NCBI GenBank assembly: GCA_013399305.1
Contig: VXAI01000035.1
Coordinates: 4,006,283 to 4,070,282 of the forward strand
Length of the DNA stretch: 64,000 bases
Direction of reading: 5' to 3'
From: Rostratula benghalensis
Taxonomy: Eukaryota; Chordata; Aves; Charadriiformes; Rostratulidae
Positions 1 through 11,900 of the stretch are shown in pieces. Both the position numbers and the translations under genes were made by a program. The notes under the pieces are model-generated. The model was not told the origin of the DNA. It worked only from the letters and a program-made list of their open reading frames with translations, and ran no database searches. Every line of letters starts with the position of its first letter. Positions within the stretch are counted from its first letter, which is position 1.

Positions 1-3000
1 GGTATAATTTTAAAAGTGATGATATAGTCTAGCTTCACGTGACTGGGTATGATTCAGAAGGCACTGAGTGAAATTCTCTGGCCAACATTATGTAGGAAAC
101 TGGACTGAGGAATGGATATGGTCCCTGGATTCCCAAAAATCTATGAAAACATGCCAGTCTTTCCTCAGACATGACCATTTTTATTTTATGTATTTGGCAT
201 TAGAAGCTATGTATTTCCCCCTGCTTTGCATTTTTCCAATTTGCATTAATCTTAAACAGTCTCTGTAAAAATATTGATTTGCAATTTCCTTCCAATATAG
301 ACTGTAAATACTACTTTTAAAAAAATTTCTGGTAGTAGAAAAGATGCCTTCTTGCATTTTCTAGCAACATATAGATGGAATGGCTTGAATTAATATGGCA
401 GCAGCTTTCACTAGATTTCTATTTTATTCTCCTAAACCGTGCCTAGCAATACATCACTTTAAAAAAACATGAAAATATGGCATGTTTTTAACCTTTCTAA
501 CAAATTGTTATAAGAATGAAAAAAACAGGATATGTAACAACATAGATAGCAAAACAAGTATTTGATAATTTTTTCTGAGGTAAATTTTGCTTTTCTTTTA
601 AACTAAGATAAGGAATACACTATGTAAATCTTGGTGGTGAGGCACCATAATATTTAAGTTAAACGTTACTAATAAGTGCCAGGTTTTTGCTGGTTGTTTT
701 TTTTTTTTCTTTTTTTTTTTTTGCTTGTATTTGTCAATACTTTGATGGTTTCATAAAGTACAAATCCTCATTGCAGTTTAACCATCAGTCATGTGTATAG
801 AAATCCTTTAATTTTACCCTGCCTAGACGCTAAAATACAGAGGAAATTACATATTTAAAAATAAAATAGGACAACAGGATTCAAAATTGCATCAGCCTCA
901 ATTTGTTTATATGAGCATGAAAGAGAAGAGGGGGAGACGTATCCTTTGGGACTGTAAATGGCACCTCCTGCTGCGGTATTAAATTTACCATTTGCAACCT
1001 CCTGTGCTTCTCTGAGTGTAGAGGGTGGCGCCTGACTTCTTGGCGCCAGAGAGTCAGCAAAGGTGTCTAATAGATGCAGACACAGAGATGAGGGTTGCTT
1101 ACTTAACCTTGATCTAGCTCAGCCCCACCAGGGACAGCCAGCTGATCCCCCCCCAGCCTGGCCCAGGAGAGTGAGGAGGCTCCAGAATCAGTTTATGGCT
1201 TTAATAATTTACATATCCTCAGTTAATCTCCTTTACCAGCAGCCAATTAGTTGGGGAATATCCATACTGCCTTGATATATATTTTTTTTATGTACTGATC
1301 AATTAGTGGAAAAGTAATGAGGTCACAGAATAGCAGGTGTGGCTATTAATCTTTGTTCTTGGAAAAAAAAATGCTCCTGTAAATATTTCTCAGTAAAAAG
1401 AAATACAGAGCTGACAGCACTTTTTTTGGGTGTTTTCTGATACTGTTTTGCATTTCTTTCAAAGGGCAATTAGCCAAATACCTGATAGTGAGTTTGATCG
1501 TCAAGACTCTGACCCTACAAGCATGTGTTTAAGAGGTTTCCAACAGGATTGCTCATGTGAGTAAACTTATTCACATACATAAATCTCCACAGGATTGGGG
1601 TCCTTAATGATTTAGGACAAAGCACCAGTGGAAAAAGTGTTTATTCTGTTGCACCTGCATGATGCAGCAGATATTGTCAGAGCACCATTAGCTACTTAAC
1701 GTACCAGCTAATGACTGGCAGACTTAAAGGAATGTAGCGGAATAGCGGGCAACCTGGTCCACGATGGTTAATGATACCAAATGGCTTAGACAGTCTATGA
1801 GAATACCAGAGACAGCATTTAAGTTGCACCAGGTCATAGGACCATAGACACAGGAATGACATGATGAGAATTGTTGACTTACCCTTGAATTGATATTAAT
1901 ACAAGGGGAGAAAAACCCCCTCATTTAGCCTATGAAGGATTTTTTTTTTTCTTCCCCTCTAAGCACATAACCACGGTGAATCTGCATGTGTTCTGGTGGG
2001 TTAATAGTGATATATTTCTACTGTCCATCTAACCCTCCTTTGCATAATTATATTCCTTCTCCCAAATGAGGAGAGAAAACCTATGAAATCTATCACCACG
2101 TCACCCACTAGTATGAAACAGAAATCTAGATAAGAGTGGCTGGAAGGAACTGCCTCTGTGGCAGATTTTTCTTTTGGGTGTAGCCGCACTAAAATATGAT
2201 GAGAGATGAAAAGCAAGAGAAAGAAAACAAAAATGATCCTGGAATGTATCAAAAATGCAGCAGAGAAACACAGAATAGGAAAAAATACTTAAAAAAATTA
2301 AGATCAAATGCCAAGTCTAGCTTTTACCACAAAGCACCAAGCTGATTTTTCATAAAATAAAAGAAGTCCCTGAATTGAGAAATATGTGTCTCTCTTAGAT
2401 TGGATTGTGCAGTGAACAGTATCAAGAACTAAGCAATAATAAATCATCAGGCTGTATGTCAGAGTGAGCACTACAAGATAAACCCCTGTTGGAATTGTCA
2501 TGAAGGTGACCTTATGAAAGACTACAGAAATACTAAAAAATAAAATAAAGAAAAAACCCAAATCAATGTTCTCTTTAGAACTCTGAAGCAAATCTATTCA
2601 TGCTTTGTCTTTCACTGTATTTGCTATTTTAATTTGCTGTTTATTAAATGAAATATTGCTCTATCTGGGGAACACTGCGTGATAAAATTATTGAAGATGC
2701 TGCTGGTGCAAAGCTATTTGTAGCAAATGAAATCCTGCTGTGTGCAATTCAGAACATCATATTGAACAGTCCAGATAGCAGCATCTGTGGATGGCTCTTA
2801 AGACTTTAGACTTGCCTTAGTTAGCTTGTTTGTTTTCAGCCTGTGTTATTGATCTGGACTTCATCATATGTTTGTGTGGGGAATGACTTTTCAGATGCTA
2901 GGAACATATTTAGAGGCAGGTCAGGTGAATTGAACAGAGGCATAAAATCTGCTGATTCCTAGAAGATGTCAAGACATGACAGAAAGAGCCTAGAGAGTGG

Positions 3001-3335
3001 GAGACCTCTTAAACTGGTATTGACATTGCCCAGAAATTTGCAGCATAAAAGGGGGAAGAGTATTCTGTCTCATGAACAAAGCTTGCACTATCAGCAATGC
3101 CTTTGTGAGCTTTGACAAATAACATGCCACCCTTGCATGTGCTCTGAAAGGTGCAGTCAGTGTTAGTTTTTGAACACTGCAGTTAAGGCTAGAGGATAAA
3201 TAATGCTACAAGTGCAGAATGTTTTACTCGTTGCATATGTCAGAACTGTAAAAAAAAATAAAAAAAAATCCCCGTGCTGCCAGGATAACACATCATTCAG
3301 ACCGATTCAATACCCTCTGGACTAGGCTGAAAAAG

Positions 3336-3367
<32 letters not shown>

Positions 3368-3433
3368 GTAGAAAGGAAGACTATTTGGGCTATTGAGAAG
3401 AAACAGGCATTCTGAGCAATACCCTCTTCTCTG
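1..3433. other. Non-coding AT-rich sequence
   Basis: No exon or gene is recognisable here. The segment holds a T-rich tract at 697-722, a more GC-rich patch at about 1015-1195 that contains two GGCGCC hexamers (1027-1032 and 1042-1047), and an uninterrupted run of 25 A at 3343-3367. The open frames are short (under 100 codons) and have no recognisable domain. Minus-strand frames around 2.0-2.6 kb are rich in Phe, Leu and Ile only because the plus strand is A-rich there. Confidence 0.6.
3343..3367 (+). repeat. Poly-A tract, A25
   Basis: A pure run of 25 A. It could be a simple homopolymer or the tail of a retroposed sequence. The sequence just upstream is not a family I recognise, so a retroposon tail is not supported. 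Confidence 0.9.
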
Positions 3434-3532
3434 CTGCAGGCCTCTTGCGTGACCTTGGGCAAATCATTTATCTCCCTGCACCTCAGTCACTCATCTATGA
3501 TAAAATAGAAGTAGTAGTCACTTCTCTAATAG
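3434..3532 (+). mobile_element. Old MIR-like (CORE/tRNA-type) SINE fragment
   Basis: The stretch reads like the central part of a MIR-type SINE. There is a GTGACCTTGGGCAAATCA segment at about 3449, then a CCTCAGTCACTCATCT segment, then an A-rich GATAAAATAGAAGTAGTAG stretch. The order and spacing match the remembered MIR consensus (TGTGACCTTGGGCAAGTCAC, then CCTCAGTTTCC-TCATCTGTAAAATGGG, then GATAATAATAG). The tRNA-derived head and the LINE-derived tail are not visible, so this is a fragment. Such elements were active in early amniotes and survive in birds only as diverged relics. The identification is by eye, without an alignment score. Confidence 0.75.
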
Positions 3533-5899
3533 GGGTTTGGATGCCTAGGGTAAATGGACAAACCTGGATAGTACAGTTATCATGGGACACACTAAAGAGG
3601 ATGTTTCAGATGCTAAAGTGGGTCCCATCCACTTAAGAGAGCCTGATCTGGCTCTGTGAAGAGTAAATTTGGGTATTTCTGCACTTGTGCCATGCCTTAT
3701 CTATAAACTGGATAAACTGTGTATGGTTTAATTGATCATTGACTGCAGTATTTTAGCATCTCCAGGGTTGCTTAGAGGCTCGATTAATATTTAAAAAGCT
3801 CTTTGAGATCCCGAGATGGAAAGCTTTTATTGAAATAGAAAAAAACTTACTGCTACCAGCGCTTGAAGGTATTGTTTTCAAGGTTTGTTTTGATATAGTC
3901 TGCAACTAGAACGTCTTATCAGGAGTCTTGCATTACTCTAGGACAAACTACAGCCCCAAATCCTTCTGCCACAAATTTTTTTTTTTCATCCTTCTATTCA
4001 ATAATAAATGGCTACATGACAAAAGTCTCCTAATCAGGACAGAACAAACTTTGTAATCTTGATGTAGAGGCTGTTAAAAGTGAACTGCTCTTGTACAGGT
4101 ATTTGCTGTACGTACAGGCAGGATCCTGAGGCAAGTCTATGCTACTGCAGTCTGTATAGTGCCACATCTGAGGTAACATCACTGCATTGTCAAGGAGTGT
4201 TGATTCAACACCTCCCAGGGATTCCTCTGTTCACCTGTCCAAAATGCCTTATTAAATGGGTTGTATGAATCCTACTGCAGCGTTTTCAGTGGGACCAAAA
4301 GATAAGTCAGTTGTTTGACGGGAACTGAGAAATTTTAAGTATTTGTCACATCCTGTGCATTTCTTCTAACAATGAAGCGTTGAATAAATGGCTTAAACAG
4401 TGGGTTTGTTGGTATAAGTCAATGCAACTGAGACTTCGCAGGCTTTACAAATACAGTGAGGTTTTGCTGTTTGAGTAGTAAATGACTGACAATTTTTGCA
4501 AGTGAAATGTTCAGTCCAGCTGCACAACAGGTATGACTTCTGCAGGACTTCTCTTCCACTAGTGCTACTGGTGTGATTACTAATACATGCTGGCAGGGTG
4601 GGGTTTTCAGTCTCCTAGACAACAAAACAGAAGTGAGTGTGTTGCATCTTGGTGAAGTAAGTTCTTCTCAAGACCAACTCGTTTCTTGCTGGACCCACAG
4701 AAAACGACTAGAACAGGAAAGTTATTGAGTCAGCTGTTTTTCCTTCCTACCTTCCTTCCTTCCACTGAGACCTTGGGTGTGGAGACCATCTGAGCAATGC
4801 GTTAAGAAGCTTACGGCGACAAAATGGTACACGAATAAAACAGCTCCAGAGCCTTGTGCTAAACCACGGTCCTGGAGAGTGATCTGATCTTGAAAAGTCA
4901 GGCATTATTTGTTAGATATTCTCTATCTATATGTTCAGCCTATTGCTAGGACAGGGACCAAGTTTCTCCCTGGCTTGTGTGGCTGTATTCCTTCCCTGTG
5001 GAGACTATGGCATGCATAAGGTGGGGAAACGACATTTGCCTCCTGGTTTGCATTGAGTCAGGATGTGAATGAAACATTGAGTTGCACTGAGGAACTGGGA
5101 AGGGCTCCCAGTTTGTGTACAGTCATGTATCTACAAGCATAATCCCATGCGCTTTTGTCATTATTTCATGGATAGTTGGGCTGGAATTGCTCCCTAATTT
5201 AGAAATTCCAATGTAAAAACATATTTTCCAAATTCAGGAATGCAGAAGTCTGCTAGGGTCCATGTAAGGTGAGGAAAGGCCATTAATGTATTTCATAAAA
5301 AGTCTGCATAAGTCATTTTTTCATTGATTTGCACTGATATCTTAAATCTTGTGTGAGCAATAGGAATCTTATGTGCGTGGTCATTTCTCTTGGCTGCAGA
5401 ACATCTGGCTGCGATGCACCTCTGCACAGCAGGGGGGCCGAGCTGGGCTTCAGCCTGTCCTTCCTGGCAGGTTTTGTCAAGTTTGCTCTTAAAGACCTCT
5501 ATTGAAGGGAAGCTCAGAGTCTGCTTTAACTATATTCAAATGCTGTATTGCCCTTTATGTTGTAGTTTTCACTAGTGTGTTTTTTCTTAGTCTAACTTGA
5601 CTATTTCTTGTTGCATTAGCAGAATATGTCTTGTTCTCTTCTCAAGATCATTGGGCATGAATTGTTCCATTCTTGTTGCATGATGTGTTATTATTATTTT
5701 TTATTACTACACAGGAATGTCTTTAAGTACTTGCACAGGTATCTCTTCTTTAGCATCAAAGAATCAGAATTCTTTCTATCTTTTTTAACTGGTCACATTT
5801 TTGAGTTTGTTCTTAGACATTGTGACCCGGTAGACTGTATGATGGATTCCTGTTTGTCTGCATCTTTCTGAAGGAGATGGTGACAATACACCAGAGAGT

Positions 5900-5932
5900 G
5901 TGGAATGATTGTGGAATGATAGTGGAATGATT
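5900..5932 (+). repeat. Tandem repeat, 11-bp unit x3
   Basis: Three adjacent copies of an 11-bp unit: GTGGAATGATT, GTGGAATGATA, GTGGAATGATT. Only the last base of the middle copy differs. It is a short minisatellite-like triplication in otherwise unique sequence. Confidence 0.9.
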
Positions 5933-8900
5933 GGGAGCTGGTCTTTACAGGCTTGACTTTGAATGTTTCCTATATTATAACTGCCTCTTTTGGAGCAGTA
6001 TGATACTGCTAATTCATCTTCAGCTCATAAATAACTTAAATCTCTAACTATTTTTTGAAATAGGGCTTAGCTTCTCTTAACTAACCAGTGATTTTATACT
6101 GTATACATTTATGGCTGGTTATTCCTATGTATGGTATCTCACACTGTTCACCCCATTTATCCTCAAGATTTGTGCAGTTTGTCACAATCATTTTAAAATC
6201 TGTTTCTGTTTTCCAATAAGCTGGCAGTCCTTCCAAGCTTTTTGTCTTCTGAGGATGATAGGTATGTGTCCTGTGATTATGCTTTTAGAGAAAGTATTGA
6301 GCAGGACATTCAGGACAAATCCTTTGCAGAAACTAGGCAGTGAATTTGCCAAAGTGTGGAAAACCTGCACTGATAATTTATCTATGTGAGTATGATGATT
6401 CAATTATAACTAATTTGCAACAGTTTTGTTCGTGCCATATTTTCCCATCCCTTTGTTAGACTATCACATAAGATCATATGGCAAACCTTATTAGATTCAG
6501 CGTATGATGTTACCTGTTATTCCCTTATCTACAAAACCTATTACTTTATTAGCAAATAAAGGATGTTTTCTTGGCAAGGCGACTTCCTGACATAACCTTT
6601 GTTGGGTGTAACACATTTCCTTATTATCTTACAGGCACTTATAATATATGTTAGATTATTTAATTCCAGATTCTTTCCAGGAAATGAAGCTAATTATTAA
6701 TTTTCCAACTCCTTTTCAAAGAATGGAAAATATAATAAAAATCTAGTTGTTTCTTCTACTGCATGCCTCTCATTAATTTCCAAAGCTAACAGCTAATGGC
6801 TCTGAGATAATTTATAATACAGGTTTAAGCAGCCTAGGATATCTGACCTGAACCTGAAAACTCTTAGTTTACATACATATTCTAAAGCAGAAACCAAGAC
6901 ACTGGTTGATTTCATTCATATGTGGCCATCCACTTTTTTCTTTTTTTTTTTTTCTTTTTTTAAAAATATTTCATGAAGTTGTGGGTACAACTGGCAGTGA
7001 GGTCAGCTGGATGAGCTTTGACTGGGCTAGTAAGCCTTTCTAAATCTCTTCCACTCCCTTTTCCAGAGAAGTGCTCAAAGTTATTCCTGTGTTTTTTCTA
7101 GTAATGCTTCAAATCTAGTACACACATCCAAAATCTCTTTGCCTTTGCTGGGGGAATGAATGGATTTGACCCAATAGTAGGTTTTCCAACCTTACCACAT
7201 TAGCCTTTTCCCCACCACAAACACACAGAAAAGGCACTCTGGACACTGTTTTTTCTGGAAAACTCATCACTATGACACTGCTGGAGTCTTTGGAGACTTT
7301 AAGCTTTATGAACTGAATACAGCTGCTTTGGTATCCTAACTTGTGCCTGACTTTACTGTTATCAGAAACTTCCTTTTCTCTTATAGCCTTTTTCAGTGAA
7401 TTTTATCTTCAGAAAAACAATGCAGGGATCTGTCCTGAACTGGATGCTACGAATAGTACTTTCTTTGTATTTTAATAACTTTCTTCTGCTATCTCCCCGC
7501 CAATAACTGAGCATCTCCTGATCTATTTCTATTCACTTGGTATAAACATAGTAATGATGCCCATGTATCTTCTTAGTCAAGAGCATTATATACCTTTTAC
7601 ATATATAGAAAACAAATTTTCCAGAAAGGCAGTGATAAGGGTCGTTTTGTGCTGTATGCTATTTAATCTTCCCAGTGTCAGCTCTGACCCTTGCCGAGGA
7701 ATTGAAAAGATGTAAAACAGCAAAAAGTAATTTACCTTCCATTGTTTAGTCCATTCAGCTTTCAGAATCAGATTTAAATGGTTTGCATTAATTACTGTGA
7801 AACCTCGTGAGACTTGTAGATCTATCTTTACAGGGTTGGAAAAGATAGAGGCTGTCTCAGCAAAATAAGGGTAGTTTTTTTTATTTGCCATTTAGTTACA
7901 AATCTTTTTTAGTAAAATATTATAAATAAGTAACTTTTTTCTCCAACCAGCAAAAATAGTTTTAAGTTGCAGTGGAGTTAAAAAAAAAAAGAGAAATTAT
8001 TTGAACTTTTAGCTTAATTCTGGTGAACCTGAAGAGGACTAGTGTTTAAAACACAGAATTTCTGTTTGTGTATCTGCAGAGACCAGTTTTTATTGCCAGG
8101 GCAATAGACTGAACACTGATTTCTGTTTCTAAGAAATACTCAATGCGTTTACACACAGTTCCATATTTTGGGAAAGTTTTCTGAAGACTAATGAAACTGG
8201 CAAGCAGATCAGCATTGGCCCAGTGATTACATTTTAAATGAAATGGACTTTCAGTGACGTACTGCTCAAAGTTAGTGGAGACAACTGGCAAATTGAGGGT
8301 GGGAGAAGATCAATACACAGAATCTACAGGACTTTGGACCTGTTATCTGAATTATTGATTGAGTAGAGAATTAAAGCAGAGATGCAGTGAGTTTAATTCT
8401 GCTGTGTGACAGGTGGAAAATGGGTACATTAATTAGGGAGCCCCAGCTTGAATGTTCTCAGCAGGACTTGTGGTTGCTCTAGGGAATCCTTTAGTATTCT
8501 GCCTCATTTTGTGGTGTGTTTGATGATGTCATTCTTAACTCTCATTTTTCTGTGCACTGTGCTTTTTAATCTTTAAACATTTTGCTTTGCAGAGCCAGAC
8601 AATAATGGGAATACAGGCAGAACACTTGTGGATGTTTTAGGATGGTTCTTTCAGACTTCGTTGGTCAAAAATCATGTATTTTGATAAAAACAGACTGTTA
8701 CCATTTGCTGGGCCTTACAAGCAACAGGCAATCTCTTCTCTAAGTCCTTTTTATTGCAATTTGGCGTTGTCTGTCTTTTCCTCTTACGTGGCTCTTGAGT
8801 GTTCACTGGTAAAACCTTTCCCGCTCCCTTGATATATTGCTTTCTTAGTCTGAAATAAATGTAACAACTCAAAATAGCCTTTTGCTTTTTTTGGTAAGGC

Positions 8901-11900
8901 AAAATATAGCAATTCACGCAAATGACTACAGGATACAGGAAGGGGAAGTGACAGAACAAGTGCATCCCACTCCTCAAATGTACCTCAAGGATCCACGCAC
9001 TGCACTGTGATTGCTCTCTTCCCAGCTACAGATTATTTAGAGATTTTGGCATGAAGTGGGCCAGCTGGGTCTGTGTCAAGTGCTGTGCTCTAAGTTGTGC
9101 CTTTTCATGAAAGAGGGAAACATCCTGTCCAGCACCAATCGTCATTGGTTTCCAACAGATCAGAGGCAAGCTGCCAATAAGTCTCTGTCTTAGGGAGAAT
9201 TTGGTCCTAACTGTGACAAGAAACGCAAACAAAAAAGAAAATTAATACCTAAGACTGTCATGTAGTACAAAACTGTTAGAACCAATTCTAAAAACATCAG
9301 ACTGTAAATTCATTTGGACTATTTCAAGCACTTTGTGGATATTTTTCCCTTGACAACATTCTTGGTTTCAGTCAGTAAGATTGGTGCCCCAGTTAGAAGA
9401 CAGGGAGAGGTAAACATAGAGACCTTTGAAGTAAATTACTCCCCTGATTTATTTCTGTCTCGCCTTTGCAGGAGGTAACATTGCTGCTATTTTTCATCGT
9501 GATGTTTGAAACATTAAAGTCTTAAAGTAGGTATTTAGTTCCCTGTTTTCAAACTGTTTACTCACAGAGGTCTGGGGATTCAAGTTTGCCACCTGAACAA
9601 GCTAGCCTTCTTTCACAAGGTTCAAAAAGTGAGGAGGAGAAAATTTCACTGCAGATCTTGGGTGAAGTGTCCCAGTAGCCATGCCTAATGAAAGTGCTTT
9701 GTATTTGACATAGGAAGAGTGGGCTGACCAGGTCTGAAGTTGCTTTCAGGCTCTGTAGCTTCAGCTCTGCTGCTCTGGAGCTGTGAAAGCCGTGGCAGCT
9801 GCAGCTCATAGAAATCTCTTAAGGTTCACAGACTCTCTTGCACAGAGTAACATTTCAAAGCCTACAATTCTGTTCTCTACTTTGTGACTAGTCCTAGAGC
9901 CACATTCTCTGGAATTATTATGGCTCCAGCTTTTGGAGGGGATCTGAGCAGCCCTCACTGGGGTCGATCTGAACAGTCCCCACAGCAGTGGGGCTGTTGC
10001 AAGGTTGGAGTTGCCAGTGTTTACAGGGCTTGCAGCTCTAGTGCAGCCTCACAGACCTTCCAGGCACCCTCCTGCAATGTGAGGCATGTGAAAATCACGA
10101 GGACCTTTGTTTAACCACCCCCATCCTCCTCCCTATCCCCCCTCATCCCCACAGCAGCGAGTGTGAACAACTCGGTTAGGAAGGCAACCCACTGCAGATA
10201 CGATCTGCAACTTGTAGCCTGGAGTCCTTGGAGGTTCTCTTCATCTGTGGTTACAGGGCAGCTTTTTCATAAAGATCAATTTACCTTGTGTTTTACTTTT
10301 GGGCCAAGAAAAGAAAGAGATGGGTCAGAAGTCTAGGAAAGTACTGTGAGCAGACTGACATTGAACAGGGTCAAGGGCCATTCTTGTCCCTTTCATGTTG
10401 TTGACTCTGAAGATATTTCCCAGTTAATCTAGAAAATGTTGTGCCTCAGTCGTTTCAAAATGCAATTTTTTATAGAATGTCTCAAATCTTTATTTCAATC
10501 CAGTTTGGAACACAACCTTAAAAGGCATAATTTTGCCAATTGCACTTTCTTTTCTTTGGTTAGTCCTGTTAATTGCAGCAAATGATCCATAGCACTGCAG
10601 TATATCTAGGTAGGTACCATATGCTGTCTAAATGGAAACCACCCTGGTGTGTCTCATTTCAAGTTCATAAACAACGTGCTCCTACAGACTTGTAGTAGGT
10701 GCGGGCGATCTTTAGCAAAAGCTTTGTGAAGCGTGGTTATAAAAACAAAATGTTGAGTAGAGAGAATAACTATTTTCAGAATGGAATGCAAACCTTTGAA
10801 AGGCAGGCACAAGCAAACTTCACATAGGCAATGTCTCTAAGCAAAAGATTTAGAGAAGTGGCCATAGAAGTATGGAGAGGGGAATGATTAGTGCTAAAGT
10901 CCATTATTAACGTTAGTCCTATTCATCCAGTGTAATCTATTCCTAGAAGTGCCTGCTGTCTTGTGCAACATAGGCTGATATTTATTGCATTTAAATAGTG
11001 AAGATACTTTCACTGATCACAAATGAGCATAAATGATCATCGGAGTACACATATGGCAAAGCTATTTAATTCATTGCAAAGTACAGCAAAAGTCCACAAC
11101 AACGTCAGAGCCACTACAGCTTCTGGGGGGTTTCTGATGTGTCTACTGAAGAGGGTCAAGTACGTGCTTTCAAAGATAACTCAGTACAAGCAATTAACTG
11201 TTTTTAAAAAGGCTTGCTGCCCCCAGCATTACCACCAAAGCAGTGTGATTTGGTCACGTGTGGTATAATCTAGTGCTACAATCTAGTCCTACAAAATCTA
11301 AACATTTCTATGTCCAATTAGGTAATGTGGCATTGTGTTGTCCACCTTACCTATTTTGGTTGCAAAGTTACCGACCCTTTGGAACAGGGTTTGTTCCTCC
11401 ATGTTTTATATTTTTGTGTAACAGTTTTGAATATGCACTTTTGTATCTGCGTTAAGCAGGGAGTAAAACTGAATCATGTTATGTGTGACCCAAGTACAAA
11501 GATTCAAATCCGATTTTCCTTAAACATTGCATTTGTGATTATATTCATGATTACACAGTCTTTTAATAAAATGAAATGACTGGGATATGACATATTCAAA
11601 GCAGAGGTCAGATAATTAATTCACACATCAGACTGTTTTCTCTTGCAGCTTTCTAAAATTCTTCTGAGTTTGATACGTCTCTCTAGTTCAGTATAATCTG
11701 TGCATTTGTGAAATGGTATTCATTATGTCTGAATTCTTGTGTCCTGTCATACAGATTACTTTCCAGACTGTATGCACTATACAGTACAGATGTTAGCCAT
11801 GGGTGTCTATTTTCATAGTCTACGGACTGATTCTTCTTTGTAGTATACATATTTCAATGGATGATCCTCAGGACATGTGATAGATATTAAAATTATGCAT

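Noticed and set aside
1027..1047. TGGCGCC words suggesting a retroviral tRNA-Lys primer-binding site
   Set aside because: The match stops after seven bases and no LTR or retroviral sequence lies beside it.
7586..8977. Three minus-strand frames of 80-100 codons close together (possible multi-exon gene)
   Set aside because: Their composition is plausible, but the frames do not join by clear splice sites and match nothing I know. One begins with a non-ATG codon.
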